A DNA stretch of 64,000 bases from Streptomyces sp. CT34 (GTDB taxonomy: Bacteria; Actinomycetota; Actinomycetes; Streptomycetales; Streptomycetaceae), in assembly GCF_000805335.1 (NCBI RefSeq), contig NZ_KN708638.1:5221874-5285873 (forward strand), read 5' to 3'. The notes beneath the pieces were generated by a model. That model saw only the letters and a list, made by a program, of their open reading frames with translations. It was not told the origin of the DNA and did no database searches. Below are positions 17,595 to 26,332 of the stretch, in pieces. Position numbers and translations under genes: made by a program. The first letter of the stretch is position 1. Every line of letters starts with the position of its first letter.

Positions 17595-19907
17595 TCAGCC
17601 GCGCGGCGCCCCCGGCGGCATCGACAGCTCGAACCAGACGACCTTGCCCATGCTCAGCCGGGTCGCGCCCCAGCGCCGCGCCATCCGGTTGACCAGGTAG
17701 AGCCCGCGCCCGCCCTCGTCGGACGGCCGGGCCTGGCGCAGCCGCGGCAGCTGCGGAACGTCGTCGCCGACCTCGCAGCGCAGTACGTCCGTCCGCAGCA
17801 GCCGCAGCGTCACCGGCCGCTCCGCGTACCGCACCGCGTTCGTGACCACCTCGCTCACCAGCAGCTCCAGCTGATCGGTCAGCTCGTCCAGGCCCCAGCG
17901 CGCCAGCGCCCGGCGGGCCAGCCGGCGCGCCTGCCCGGCCGTCTGCGCCTTCGGGTCCAGATACCAGTACGCGACATCGCTCGGCGCGATCCCGTCGAAC
18001 CGGGCCGCCAGCAGCGCGATGTCGTCATCGCGGTCGCCGGGCCCCAGCATGTCCAGCACCTCGTCGCACATCGGCTCCAGCGGCGGCGGATTGAGACCGG
18101 TCAGCCGGGCCGTCTCGGCCAGCCGCTCCCGCAGCTGCTCGATACCGGTCCACACGTCCCGGATCCGCGACTCGACCAGGCCGTCGGTGTAGAGCACGAG
18201 GGTGGCGCCCGCCGGGGCGTCCAGCTCCACCGCCTCGAAGTCCACCCCGCCGACCCCGATCGGCGCCCCGGACGGCACCCGCAGCACCTCCGCGCGCCCG
18301 CCGCGGTGCAGCATCACCGGCGGCGGATGCCCGGCGTTGGCGATGGTGATCCGGTGCGCCACCGGGTCGTACACCGCGTACAGGCAGGTCGCCATCCGGT
18401 CCGTGCCCAGCCGCTGGGCCTGCTCGTCGAGATGGTGCAGCACCTCCTGCGGCGGCAGGTCCAGCCCCGCCAGCGTCTGCGCCGTCGTCCGCAGCTGGCC
18501 CATGATCGCCGCCGAGGTCATCGAGTGCCCCATGACGTCGCCGACCACCAGCGCCACCCGGCTGCCCGGCAGCGGGATCGCGTCGTACCAGTCGCCACCC
18601 ACCCGGGCGGTCTCCGCGGCCGGCAGATAGCGGCTGGCGAGCCGGACCCCGGTCGGCTGCGGCAGCGAGTCGGGCAGCATGGTGCGCTGCAGCGCGTCGG
18701 CGATGTACGCCTCCCGGCCGTAGAGCACCGCCTTGTCCACGCCCAGCGCGGTGTGCGTCGCCAGCTGCGCCGCCACCAGCAGATCGTCCGGCTCGAACGC
18801 CGGCCGGTCCGGGCGGCGCAGGAACACCGCGGCGCCGATCACCCGCCGGCGCCCGCGCAGCGGCGCCAGGATCACCCGGTGGCCGCCCGGCAGCCGGGTG
18901 TCCGGCCCCAGCAGCTCGGGCAGCGCGGTGCGCGCCGCCTGCGCCTCACCGAACAGCGGGCGCACCCCGCGCAGCACCTCGGCCAGCGGCCCGCCCGGCC
19001 GCACCTCCGACAGCTCCGCCGCGGTACCGCCCATGGCGGGCCCCAGATCCGGCTGTGCGGGCAGCACCGGCAGCCGCAGTCCGTTGGTGTCCGGTTCCTC
19101 CGGGATCCGGTCGGTACGCCGCAGCCGCAGCACCACCGGACCGGTCGGCCGCTCGTCGCCCACCGGCAGCGGATCGCGCAGATAGACCAGGATCGCGTCG
19201 GCGAACGTCGGCACCGTCGCCCGGCACAGCCCCAGCACGATCTCGTCCAGATCGATACCGCGGGCGATCCGCCGGGTCGCCGCCCCGATGAACCGCAGCC
19301 GGTCACCGCTCGCCTGCCGGGCCGCGGCCACCTCGCTGCTCTCGCCCGGATGCGCCGAGCGCGCCGGCGGCACCGTCGGCGGCCCCTGTGGCGGCCCCTG
19401 CGCCCCGGCGGCCTGCGCCCCCTCGCCGTCCGGCCGCGGGCGCTGCTGTCCGTGCCCCGGGTCGTCGCCCGGCACGCCTCCCGGCCGCCCGTCAGCGGGC
19501 ATGGCCACCTCCCCGTACGAGTCGTACGACCCGCCGTACGAGCCCCCGTACGACGCGCCGTAAGAACTGTCGCGGGCATCGCCGTACGCCCGCGAGGCGT
19601 CACCGGCCGGGCCGTGGTCCGCGGCCGGTTCCGCGTCCCGCCGGGTGGCTCCCTGCCCGTCCGGCGGACCCGCGGAGGCGGTGACGGGACGGTCACCGCC
19701 GATGCCGATGTCGTTCCCGCCGCGCACCGCGAAGCCCGTCCCCGGCACCGGGACGAACCCGGTGGCGGCGGGCTGCTGCAGGGCGCTGCGCGGGTCCGGT
19801 ACGCCGCCGGGCGGCGCCGTCCCGGCCGTCCCCGAGGAAGGGGACGCCGAGGGCGCGGCGGTCGGGGCCGACCGCCGCGATTCGTGGGAGGTGGGATGCT
19901 CCGTCAC
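17595..19907 (-). CDS. GAF / SpoIIE-type PP2C phosphatase / HATPase regulator
   Basis: A 770-aa multidomain signalling protein. The N-terminal 190 residues or so are low complexity, including a Tyr/Gly/Ser-rich repeat (SYGASYGGSYGGSYDSY). A GAF-like sensor follows (about 200-375), then a SpoIIE PP2C phosphatase (about 385-610, ARVGGDWYDAIPL, VVGDVMGHS, LVLYTDGLVE) and an RsbW-like HATPase anti-sigma kinase domain (about 640-765, SEVVTNAVRYAE, GGRGLYLV). Such proteins control sigma factors by switching anti-sigma antagonists on and off. No partner is encoded nearby. The GTG at 19907 is a weak but reasonable start. Confidence 0.88.
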   Translation of the reverse strand: MTEHPTSHESRRSAPTAAPSASPSSGTAGTAPPGGVPDPRSALQQPAATGFVPVPGTGFAVRGGNDIGIGGDRPVTASAGPPDGQGATRRDAEPAADHGPAGDASRAYGDARDSSYGASYGGSYGGSYDSYGEVAMPADGRPGGVPGDDPGHGQQRPRPDGEGAQAAGAQGPPQGPPTVPPARSAHPGESSEVAAARQASGDRLRFIGAATRRIARGIDLDEIVLGLCRATVPTFADAILVYLRDPLPVGDERPTGPVVLRLRRTDRIPEEPDTNGLRLPVLPAQPDLGPAMGGTAAELSEVRPGGPLAEVLRGVRPLFGEAQAARTALPELLGPDTRLPGGHRVILAPLRGRRRVIGAAVFLRRPDRPAFEPDDLLVAAQLATHTALGVDKAVLYGREAYIADALQRTMLPDSLPQPTGVRLASRYLPAAETARVGGDWYDAIPLPGSRVALVVGDVMGHSMTSAAIMGQLRTTAQTLAGLDLPPQEVLHHLDEQAQRLGTDRMATCLYAVYDPVAHRITIANAGHPPPVMLHRGGRAEVLRVPSGAPIGVGGVDFEAVELDAPAGATLVLYTDGLVESRIRDVWTGIEQLRERLAETARLTGLNPPPLEPMCDEVLDMLGPGDRDDDIALLAARFDGIAPSDVAYWYLDPKAQTAGQARRLARRALARWGLDELTDQLELLVSEVVTNAVRYAERPVTLRLLRTDVLRCEVGDDVPQLPRLRQARPSDEGGRGLYLVNRMARRWGATRLSMGKVVWFELSMPPGAPRG

Positions 19908-19994
19908 GCGTGGGATTCCATCCGTCCGGGGCTGGCGCCTACGCGCCGCGTTCCCGGCGCGCCGCTGGGGCGGGCGCGCCTGACGCGGTGCGGG

Positions 19995-20678
19995 TCAAGC
20001 GCGTCGCAGGTGCATAAAGAGCTGGATTTCCGGTGGTACGTCCGTACTCGCCGGGGCATACGCATACGAGTCCTCCCCGACGACATCGAATCCCGCGTCG
20101 CGCACGACCCGGCGCAGGTCGTCCCGCAGGTATCCCGATACCCGGATCGACTTGCCCAGGAACGGAATGGTGAAGTCGTCGACATCCGCCTCGACCATTG
20201 CCAGGGCCAGCAGCCCGTCGGGTCGCAGCAGATCATGCAGCAGGCCCAGCGCGTAAGGGATTTCCGCACGAGGCATCATCAAGAGCGAGAAATAGGCGGC
20301 GATTCCGTCGAAGGAACCGGTCCCGCCGAGCCGGCCGGCACGCAGATCGGCGATGTCCAGCCGGTGGAATTCGGCGCCCGGGGCGTTGTCCCGGGCCAGT
20401 TTGACCATGGTGGGGGAGAGGTCGATTCCCACGACCCGGTGGCCGGCGTCGGACAGTTGACGGGCGGTCGGCAGGCCCGTACCGCAGCCCGCGTCCAGGA
20501 TCCGCGATCCGGCGGGCAGCGCGCCGGCCAGCCAGTCGCCGGAGGCGATCTGTCCTTCCTTGTGTGGAAAGGCCGCTTCGTATTCGTCGCCGATCGCGTC
20601 GAACGCCTCGGCCTGCCCGGCTCGGTCCAGTGCTAACCGATTCAGACCCTCGTACGCGTCGTAGCTTGTCGCGCTCAC
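19995..20678 (-). CDS. Class I SAM-dependent methyltransferase
   Basis: A 227-aa methyltransferase. Motif I is ILDAGCGTGLPTARQL, the acidic residue after strand 2 is in VVGIDLSPTMV, and motif IV-like FDGIAAYFSLLMM precedes a C-terminal substrate-side domain. The GTG at 20678 is preceded by GGGGCGAGG. The substrate cannot be told from the sequence. It is encoded just upstream of the PP2C regulator on the same strand, 87 bp away, and may be co-transcribed with it. Confidence 0.85.
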   Translation of the reverse strand: MSATSYDAYEGLNRLALDRAGQAEAFDAIGDEYEAAFPHKEGQIASGDWLAGALPAGSRILDAGCGTGLPTARQLSDAGHRVVGIDLSPTMVKLARDNAPGAEFHRLDIADLRAGRLGGTGSFDGIAAYFSLLMMPRAEIPYALGLLHDLLRPDGLLALAMVEADVDDFTIPFLGKSIRVSGYLRDDLRRVVRDAGFDVVGEDSYAYAPASTDVPPEIQLFMHLRRA

Positions 20679-20899
20679 GACCTCGCCCCTCCTGCGACCG
20701 CGGTCAAGTTCGTTTTCCCGTTCTGGAGTTGCGCCTGTGCAGTCCTGCGGAGGACGATCCTACGTTTGCGGACCCAGGGCGCAGCAAGGGGGCTGGGTAC
20801 CGCTTCTCGCGGGGCGGGAAACAGCTTTGCCCATAGGCGCACCTTTCCACCGTTCGCCCCCTTCACTCGCTTCAATCTCTTCTTTTCCCGTTTGCTGCC

Positions 20900-21637
20900 T
20901 CACGAGCGCAAACGATCGGGTGGCCGGTCCCAGTTCTCCGGCAGCTCCGGAACGCCCCAGGCCGGATCGGGCCGCCAGCTCTCCCAGCCGTCACAGAACG
21001 GCCCGGCCCACGCCGCGATCTGTGCGACCGCGGCGCGCCCGGCGCATCTGACCGCGTCTGCCTGCACATCCGTCACCAGCCCGTCCCGCCGCGCCTGGGC
21101 GAACTCGTCCTCGTCCCGCCACTCCCAATGCCGGTCCGGATAGACGCAGATGTCCAGGAAATGATCGAGTGAGTCGATTCCGCCCGCCCAACGGCGGCGC
21201 GGCTCCTCCAGATTGACGTACCAGTTCTTGAAGTGCCAGCCGCGCTCCCAGAACAGCCACACCGACCAGGGGACGCCCGGCCGGGCCAGCTTCAGCACAC
21301 CGCTGCCGAACCACCGGTCGCGGACGGTGCGCCGCGGTTTGGTGTAACGGGTGGCCAGCGGCTCGCGGTGCACCGGCGTTCCGTCGGCGAGCGCCGGCTT
21401 GATGCACGAGGTGCCCGGCGCCATCCACACCGCGAGCAACTCCTCGGTGTCCTGCACGACGGTCACCGGACGACAGATGTGGAACCGGCCGGCCTCGGCG
21501 TTGTCCCGGTAGCGCCACAGGATGTGGTCCCCCGGTGCCCAGCGCCCCGGCCCCGCCGCGGGTCGCCCCGCCCCGGCCGCCGTCGCACCCCTGCCGGCCG
21601 CATCGCCTTCCGTCGTCTCCACCATGTCCGCCGTCAT
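20900..21637 (-). CDS. DUF402 (FomD-like) domain protein
   Basis: A 245-aa protein. After a 35-residue alanine/glycine-rich leader comes a DUF402 domain with the beta-barrel motifs WYVNLEEPRRR and SLDHFLDICVYPD. Family members include FomD-type nucleotide phosphohydrolases that use divalent metals, but the substrate here is not known. It stands alone, upstream of fumC on the same strand. The exact start (MTADMVE or the second methionine) is uncertain. Confidence 0.75.
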   Translation of the reverse strand: MTADMVETTEGDAAGRGATAAGAGRPAAGPGRWAPGDHILWRYRDNAEAGRFHICRPVTVVQDTEELLAVWMAPGTSCIKPALADGTPVHREPLATRYTKPRRTVRDRWFGSGVLKLARPGVPWSVWLFWERGWHFKNWYVNLEEPRRRWAGGIDSLDHFLDICVYPDRHWEWRDEDEFAQARRDGLVTDVQADAVRCAGRAAVAQIAAWAGPFCDGWESWRPDPAWGVPELPENWDRPPDRLRS

Positions 21638-21654
21638 GAGCAGATCTTAGGCGC

Positions 21655-21854
21655 GGCGCGTTACGCGCGTGGTGACATGGGCCGCACCCGCGGTTACGGA
21701 CGGGGCACCGGCACCGTCACGGACGGGGCATGGGGGACGCCACGGACGCGGGCGGAACGGCCGTCACGGACGCGGCCAAGGCGGCGGCCACGGACGGGTC
21801 GACGGTCGCGCTCGCACCCGTCACGCACCCGTCACGCACCCCTCACGGGCACCG
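21655..21854. repeat. Low-complexity ACGGACG-rich spacer
   Basis: This gap between the DUF402 and fumC genes is filled by short irregular repeats of ACGGACG(G/C) and CACCCGTCACG, at least eight copies in about 190 bp. The open frames through it have no coding character. It may be a degenerated minisatellite. No promoter or hairpin was picked out. Confidence 0.45.
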
Positions 21855-23249
21855 CTACGGACGGGTCATCCGCAACACGTCCAGCGCCTCGTCGAGCTGT
21901 TCCTCCGTCAGCAGTCCCCGCTCGACATAGCCGCCCTCGATGACCACCTCCCGGATCGTCTTCCGCTCCGCCAGCGACCGCTTGGCCACCTTCGCGGCCT
22001 CCTCGTACCCCAGGTACGTGTTCAGCGGTGTCACCACCGACGGCGACGACTCGGCGTACTCCCGGGCCCGTTCGGCGTTCGCCGTGATGCCGTCCACCGT
22101 CCGGTCCGCCAGCAGCCGCGAGACGTTCGCGATCAGCCGGATCGACTCCAGCACGTTCCGCGCGATGACCGGCAGCATCACGTTCAGCTCGAAGTTGCCG
22201 GCCGCCCCGGCCGCCGCCACCGTCGCGTCATTCCCGGTGACCTGCGCGGCGACCATCAGCACCGCCTCCGGAATGACGGGATTGACCTTCCCCGGCATGA
22301 TCGACGACCCCGGCTGGAGATCCGGCAGACTGATCTCCGCGAGCCCGGTGCGCGGCCCCGACGCCATCCACCGCAGATCATTGGCGATCTTCGTCAGCCC
22401 GACCGCGATGGTCCGCAACTGACCACTGGTCTCCACGATCCCGTCCCGCGCCCCCTGCGCCTCGAAGTGATTGCGCGCCTCCGTCAGCGGCAGCCCGGTG
22501 GTCCGCGCCACCTCCGCGATCACCGAGGCCGAGAACCCCGGCGGCGTGTTGATACCGGTGCCCACCGCCGTGCCGCCCAGCGGGAGTTCGGCCAGCCGCG
22601 GCAGCGACGCCCGCAGCCGCTCCACGCCGTACCGCACCTGCGCGGCGTACCCCCCGAACTCCTGCCCCAGCGTCACCGGCGTCGCATCCATCAGATGCGT
22701 CCGCCCCGACTTCACCACCCCGGCGAACTCCTCCGCCTTGCGCTCCAGCGCCGCCGCCAGATGCTCCAGCCCCGGAATCAGGTCGTTCAGCACCGCCGAC
22801 GTCGCCGCGATATGGATCGACGACGGGAAGACGTCGTTCGACGACTGGCTGGCGTTGACGTGGTCGTTGGGGTGCACGTCCTTCCCCAGCCGCTCGGTCG
22901 CGAGCGTCGCGATGACCTCGTTGGCATTCATGTTCGACGACGTCCCGGACCCGGTCTGGAACACATCGATCGGGAAGTCCTCGTCCCACCGCCCCTCGGC
23001 CACCTCCGCGGCGGCCTCCGCGATCGCCCCCGCGATCTCCTTGCCCAGCACCCCCAGCTCGGCGTTGACGACCGCCGCCGCCCCCTTGATCCGCGCCAGC
23101 GCCTCGATATGCGCCCGCTCCAGCCGCTGCCCCGAGATCGGGAAGTTCTCCACGGCACGCTGCGTCTGCGCCCGCCACTTGGCATGCGCGGGCACCCGCA
23201 CCTCACCCATCGAGTCGTGCTCGATCCTGTACGCGCTGTTCTCACTCAT
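21855..23249 (-). CDS. fumC: Class II fumarate hydratase FumC
   Basis: A 464-aa oxygen-stable, iron-independent fumarase of the TCA cycle, interconverting fumarate and malate. It carries the superfamily signature GSSIMPGKVNP, the active-site region NASQSSNDVFPSSIH, and TGSGTSSNMNANEV. I chose the ATG at 23249 (MSENSAYRIEHDSMGEV), which matches the Streptomyces FumC N-terminus as I recall it. A GTG eight codons upstream is an alternative, and no ribosome site is obvious. A class I fumarase lies 5 kb away. Confidence 0.95.
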   Translation of the reverse strand: MSENSAYRIEHDSMGEVRVPAHAKWRAQTQRAVENFPISGQRLERAHIEALARIKGAAAVVNAELGVLGKEIAGAIAEAAAEVAEGRWDEDFPIDVFQTGSGTSSNMNANEVIATLATERLGKDVHPNDHVNASQSSNDVFPSSIHIAATSAVLNDLIPGLEHLAAALERKAEEFAGVVKSGRTHLMDATPVTLGQEFGGYAAQVRYGVERLRASLPRLAELPLGGTAVGTGINTPPGFSASVIAEVARTTGLPLTEARNHFEAQGARDGIVETSGQLRTIAVGLTKIANDLRWMASGPRTGLAEISLPDLQPGSSIMPGKVNPVIPEAVLMVAAQVTGNDATVAAAGAAGNFELNVMLPVIARNVLESIRLIANVSRLLADRTVDGITANAERAREYAESSPSVVTPLNTYLGYEEAAKVAKRSLAERKTIREVVIEGGYVERGLLTEEQLDEALDVLRMTRP

Positions 23250-23331
23250 GTCTATGACAGTGCCCGAGAACACCGATCTGTTCCCGGGCCTGGTGCTTTG
23301 TCACCTGCCTGCGGGGCGCAGGCCGGCGGCG

Positions 23332-23613
23332 TCAGCCCTTCAGGGCGCGTATGAAGGCGGTCCAGGCGCCCCCGGGGAAGACCAGAGCGGGGCGCTGCGG
23401 GGCCTTCGAGTCACGGACGGGAACCAGACCGGCGCTGCCGTCCGCCACCTCGACGCAGTCGCCACCCGCCTGATTGCTGTAGGTGGACTTACGCCAGGCC
23501 GCGACGCCGGGAAAGCCTTCCGCTACCTCTACGCAGTTGCCACCGGCCTGATTGCTGTAGCTGGACTTGCGCCAGACGGCGGCGCTCAGATCGGGACGGG
23601 ACGCGCTCACCAC
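23332..23613 (-). CDS. Tandem DUF397 protein
   Basis: A 93-aa protein with two DUF397 motifs in tandem: WRKSSYSNQAGGNCVEVAEG at about residues 14-33 and WRKSTYSNQAGGDCVEVADG at about 40-59. The usual tail (VRDSKAPQRPALVFPGGAW) follows. DUF397 proteins are small partners of Streptomyces XRE regulators, like the BldB-type or WhiJ-associated pairs. GGAAGG lies about eight bases before the GTG. Its first 125 bases are also read in another frame as the tail of the upstream XRE gene, an unusually long overlap. Confidence 0.87.
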   Translation of the reverse strand: MVSASRPDLSAAVWRKSSYSNQAGGNCVEVAEGFPGVAAWRKSTYSNQAGGDCVEVADGSAGLVPVRDSKAPQRPALVFPGGAWTAFIRALKG

Positions 23614-24433
23614 GATAAGTGCCTTCCATTGCGGATCGGATCACGTCGAGCGACATATTCGGCGGCAGGGCCAGGACCCCGAGCCGTTCATAGGCCACAC
23701 GGTACGCCTTCACTTCCCCTGGTTCCTCGGTCAGTTGGCCGTAGTCGGCGCTTTCGAGATATGCGGCATCGCAACCGTCCGCCGAGGTCAGTACGGTGAA
23801 TGACCCTCCCATTGCCTCGTGCTTGTCGCTGCTGAAGGGCAGCACCTGCACCGTGATGCGGGGATTGTCCGCGGCCTCCAGCAGGCGCGCGAACTGCGCC
23901 CGCATGATGGCCGCTTTGCCGACGGGCCGCACCAGCACGGCCTCGTCGAGAACCACGGACAGTTCAGGGCCGTCGGACTGCTCAAGCCGGGCCTGCCGCC
24001 CGAGCCGGGCGGCCACCCGTTCCTCCAGCTGTTCGTCGGAGACGAGTGTGCGGTCGAGGCTCAGCAGATCCCGCGCATACTCCTTGGTCTGAAGCAGGCC
24101 CGGCACGACAGCCGGCATGTACTGCCGGATGACCACCGCCCGTTCCGACAGCGCCATGAACTTCCGCGACCAGTCCGGGAACGTCTCCCGGTAGACGTAC
24201 GGCCATAGGTCCACCAGCAATCCATCCGCGCCCACCGCCCCGTCCAGCGCCCGCGCCAGCTCCAGCGTCGGCTTGGCGCCCGTGCACCGCTCGACCTGAT
24301 TGGTGCGCGTGCTGTGCGTGCTCACCGCCGCGCCGAGCGCGGTCTGCGTCAGCCCGGCGTCGAGCCGCAGCTTCCGCAGCCGCGTCCCGAACAACGCGGC
24401 CATCGATGACGCCGGATCAATCTCCCTGCGCAC
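23489..24433 (-). CDS. XRE-family regulator (DUF5753 type)
   Basis: A 314-aa regulator. The N-terminal HTH spans about residues 12-70 (LRKLRLDAGLTQTALGAAV). A DUF5753 ligand-like domain follows (PGLLQTKEYARDLL, VLVRPVGKAAIMRAQFARLLE, GGSFTVLTSADG). The GTG at 24433 has GGAGGGGAAG upstream. The normal domain ends around residue 270. The last 43 residues or so are basic and arise from reading the DUF397 gene out of frame, so the native stop may have been lost by an indel. It diverges from a small gene at 24637. Confidence 0.87.
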   Translation of the reverse strand: MRREIDPASSMAALFGTRLRKLRLDAGLTQTALGAAVSTHSTRTNQVERCTGAKPTLELARALDGAVGADGLLVDLWPYVYRETFPDWSRKFMALSERAVVIRQYMPAVVPGLLQTKEYARDLLSLDRTLVSDEQLEERVAARLGRQARLEQSDGPELSVVLDEAVLVRPVGKAAIMRAQFARLLEAADNPRITVQVLPFSSDKHEAMGGSFTVLTSADGCDAAYLESADYGQLTEEPGEVKAYRVAYERLGVLALPPNMSLDVIRSAMEGTYRGERVPSRSERRRLAQVQLQQSGRWQLRRGSGRLSRRRGLA

Positions 24434-24636
24434 GGCCCCACTTCCCCTCCCGGCGGCTTACGACTGAAGGAATCAGCACTCACTCTCTTCCCAAGGTTAC
24501 GTCGCAGGGTGACGATGGGAACACGGAACGTAGCAATCCGCTGGAAGTTGAGGGGATCCCACGACGGATCCCGGCAGTCGCCCTCGCGACTATCGGGAGC
24601 GTCAACTCCCCGCCAAGCACTACAGGAGCGTCCTTC

Positions 24637-24837
24637 ATGGATTTGAGCGCCGGCCACACATCGCCCGGCCCGCGATCCCGGCATTCCCTGATGACCTTGC
24701 GCGTCTACAAGACGACCCGCGACGGCGTCGTCACCCAGGAACGCGCCCAGATCCACGTCGTCGCCAGCGACCGCCTCGACCTCTACGGCCTCTCCCACGC
24801 GTGGCCGCCGTGCGCTTGTCCCCTTCACCAAGGGTGA
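24637..24837 (+). CDS. Small uncharacterised protein
   Basis: A 66-aa ORF with AGGAG eight bases before its ATG, which argues that it is translated. The product contains MTLRVYKTTRDGVVTQERAQ and ends WPPCACPLHQG with two cysteines. I do not recognise the family. It diverges from the XRE/DUF397 pair across 203 bp, where a target promoter of that regulator would be expected. The methionine at residue 19 is a possible alternative start. Confidence 0.5.
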   Translation: MDLSAGHTSPGPRSRHSLMTLRVYKTTRDGVVTQERAQIHVVASDRLDLYGLSHAWPPCACPLHQG

Positions 24838-24861
24838 TAGGCAGTGGCGCGGGACGGCGGC

Positions 24862-25530
24862 TCAGCCGAACGCGGGCTGCGGAACGGGAGCACCCTCCGG
24901 CGTGAACTGGAGGCTCTGGAGGAACGGCACCATCAGCTCGCAGTAGTCCGCCCAATGGTCCGTGCTGGGCGTGCCGAACGTCACCGTAACGAGCGTCTGG
25001 GCCCCCGGGACCGCGCTCTGCGGAACGGGGATGAACGCCTGCAACTGCGCGACGTCGATCGGGATGTCTTCCCCCGAGGCCGCGAATTCGGCGGGCATTC
25101 GCAGCTCGGGCGACTGCCGAAGGACCAGGGTGGCCTGGCCGCAGGGCAGACCGATGGTGCTGACCTCGGCGCTCGTCCCGTGTTTGGCGGCCAGGACCTT
25201 GGTCATGCCGGCGACCGCGACCCCGGTGTCCTGATATGCGAGCGGCTGGACCGCGATGGTCACCGTGCCCATGGACAGGTCGCCGTCGTCGTCGAACGTT
25301 CCGAAGCAGGTGCCCGAGTAACGGACACCGGTTTCCGCGAGCAGCTGCGAGACCTTCTGGTATTCCGCCGCGATCGCGTCGAGCTGCCCACCGGGCAGGA
25401 CCGCTCCCTGGGCTTCCGCCCGGGCGGCGACCTCTGCGCTTGCTTGTTCGGGGTTCAGACCGGGGGTGGTCTCCCGGAAGGCGGAGGAAATCTCGAAGGT
25501 GATCTGTACCGCGCTCATTGAATTCACCAT
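24862..25530 (-). CDS. Uncharacterised protein, last gene of the T7SS-like locus
   Basis: A soluble, acidic protein of about 222 aa with no recognisable motif (MSAVQITFEISSAFRE near the N-terminus, TFGTPSTDHWADYCEL near the C-terminus). It has no signal peptide or membrane segment. It starts 11 bases after the preceding gene's stop if the ATG at 25530 is used. ATGs at 25518 and 25581 are alternatives, and none has a good ribosome site, so coupling is likely. Location suggests a chaperone or immunity role in the locus, but that is only inference. Confidence 0.6.
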   Translation of the reverse strand: MVNSMSAVQITFEISSAFRETTPGLNPEQASAEVAARAEAQGAVLPGGQLDAIAAEYQKVSQLLAETGVRYSGTCFGTFDDDGDLSMGTVTIAVQPLAYQDTGVAVAGMTKVLAAKHGTSAEVSTIGLPCGQATLVLRQSPELRMPAEFAASGEDIPIDVAQLQAFIPVPQSAVPGAQTLVTVTFGTPSTDHWADYCELMVPFLQSLQFTPEGAPVPQPAFG

Positions 25531-25541
25531 GTTCGCCGGGT

Positions 25542-26318
25542 TCACGGGGATTTCGGGGGCTGTTGTCCGGTGCTCGGCCATGGACCGGGCGGGGCGCTGC
25601 CTGACGGCGGGCCGTATCCCGGTGGCGGAGGAGCCATATAGGGATTGGCGACCGGGGGCGGTGGGGCCGGATAGGGATTGGCGACCGGGGGAGAGGGAGC
25701 CCGGGAGTCAGCAGCGGGACCGGGACGTGAGGTCTGCGGGTCCGCCGTGCGTCTGCGTTGGTTCGCGCGCCACGTGTACCACTTGAGCACCACAGCGCCG
25801 GACAGAAAGAGGACCGAGGCGACAGCGAGCACGACGTACGAGTGCCCGGAGCAATAGTTGCGGACGGCCTCCACCGCTGCTGCGATGCCGAAGACCAGAA
25901 GGCCCTGGAATTGGTAGCTCCGCGCGCCGGGATCGGGAGCTTGGCGGAGTTCTTCCTGGATCTGTTCCACCGGGATCACGACGGGCGGTGTGTTCCATAC
26001 CGGTGTGACACCCGTGTTCGGCGGGACGGCGGTGTTGGTCCTTCGCATGACGAGGAGGCGAGGCGAATATCGCGGGGTCTCGTAACGCGACACGGAATAC
26101 CCGTACTGATAACCCAACCATGCGGTCTGCGTGGCCGACATCCCGGCGCCGTGCACCGGAACCTTGACTTCCGGACTCCCGTCGAACGCACGATGGACTC
26201 TCTCCAGGTTCTTGCGTCGCGAGGTCGCCGTTGCTCCGTATCCGGAAAACGTGGAGATCGCGGCGTAGATGCTGAATCCAATGGCGAGAAGAATCCCCAT
26301 GGGGAGCAGGAAGCTCAT
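25542..26318 (-). CDS. Membrane protein with proline-rich tail (T7SS-like locus)
   Basis: A protein of about 258 aa. One hydrophobic segment is at residues 3-25, and a hydrophobic pair lies around residues 145-190 (LLVFGIAAAVEAV, YVVLAVASVLFLSGAVVL). The last 60 residues are rich in proline and contain tandem PxPPPPVANPY units. The family is not recognised. The start at 26318 has GAGAGGGG and GGAG upstream; the ATG at 26336, overlapping the previous stop in ATGA, is an alternative. It is encoded between the putative secreted protein and the terminal gene of the locus. Confidence 0.65.
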   Translation of the reverse strand: MSFLLPMGILLAIGFSIYAAISTFSGYGATATSRRKNLERVHRAFDGSPEVKVPVHGAGMSATQTAWLGYQYGYSVSRYETPRYSPRLLVMRRTNTAVPPNTGVTPVWNTPPVVIPVEQIQEELRQAPDPGARSYQFQGLLVFGIAAAVEAVRNYCSGHSYVVLAVASVLFLSGAVVLKWYTWRANQRRRTADPQTSRPGPAADSRAPSPPVANPYPAPPPPVANPYMAPPPPGYGPPSGSAPPGPWPSTGQQPPKSP

Positions 26319-26332
26319 TTCTCCGACCCCTC

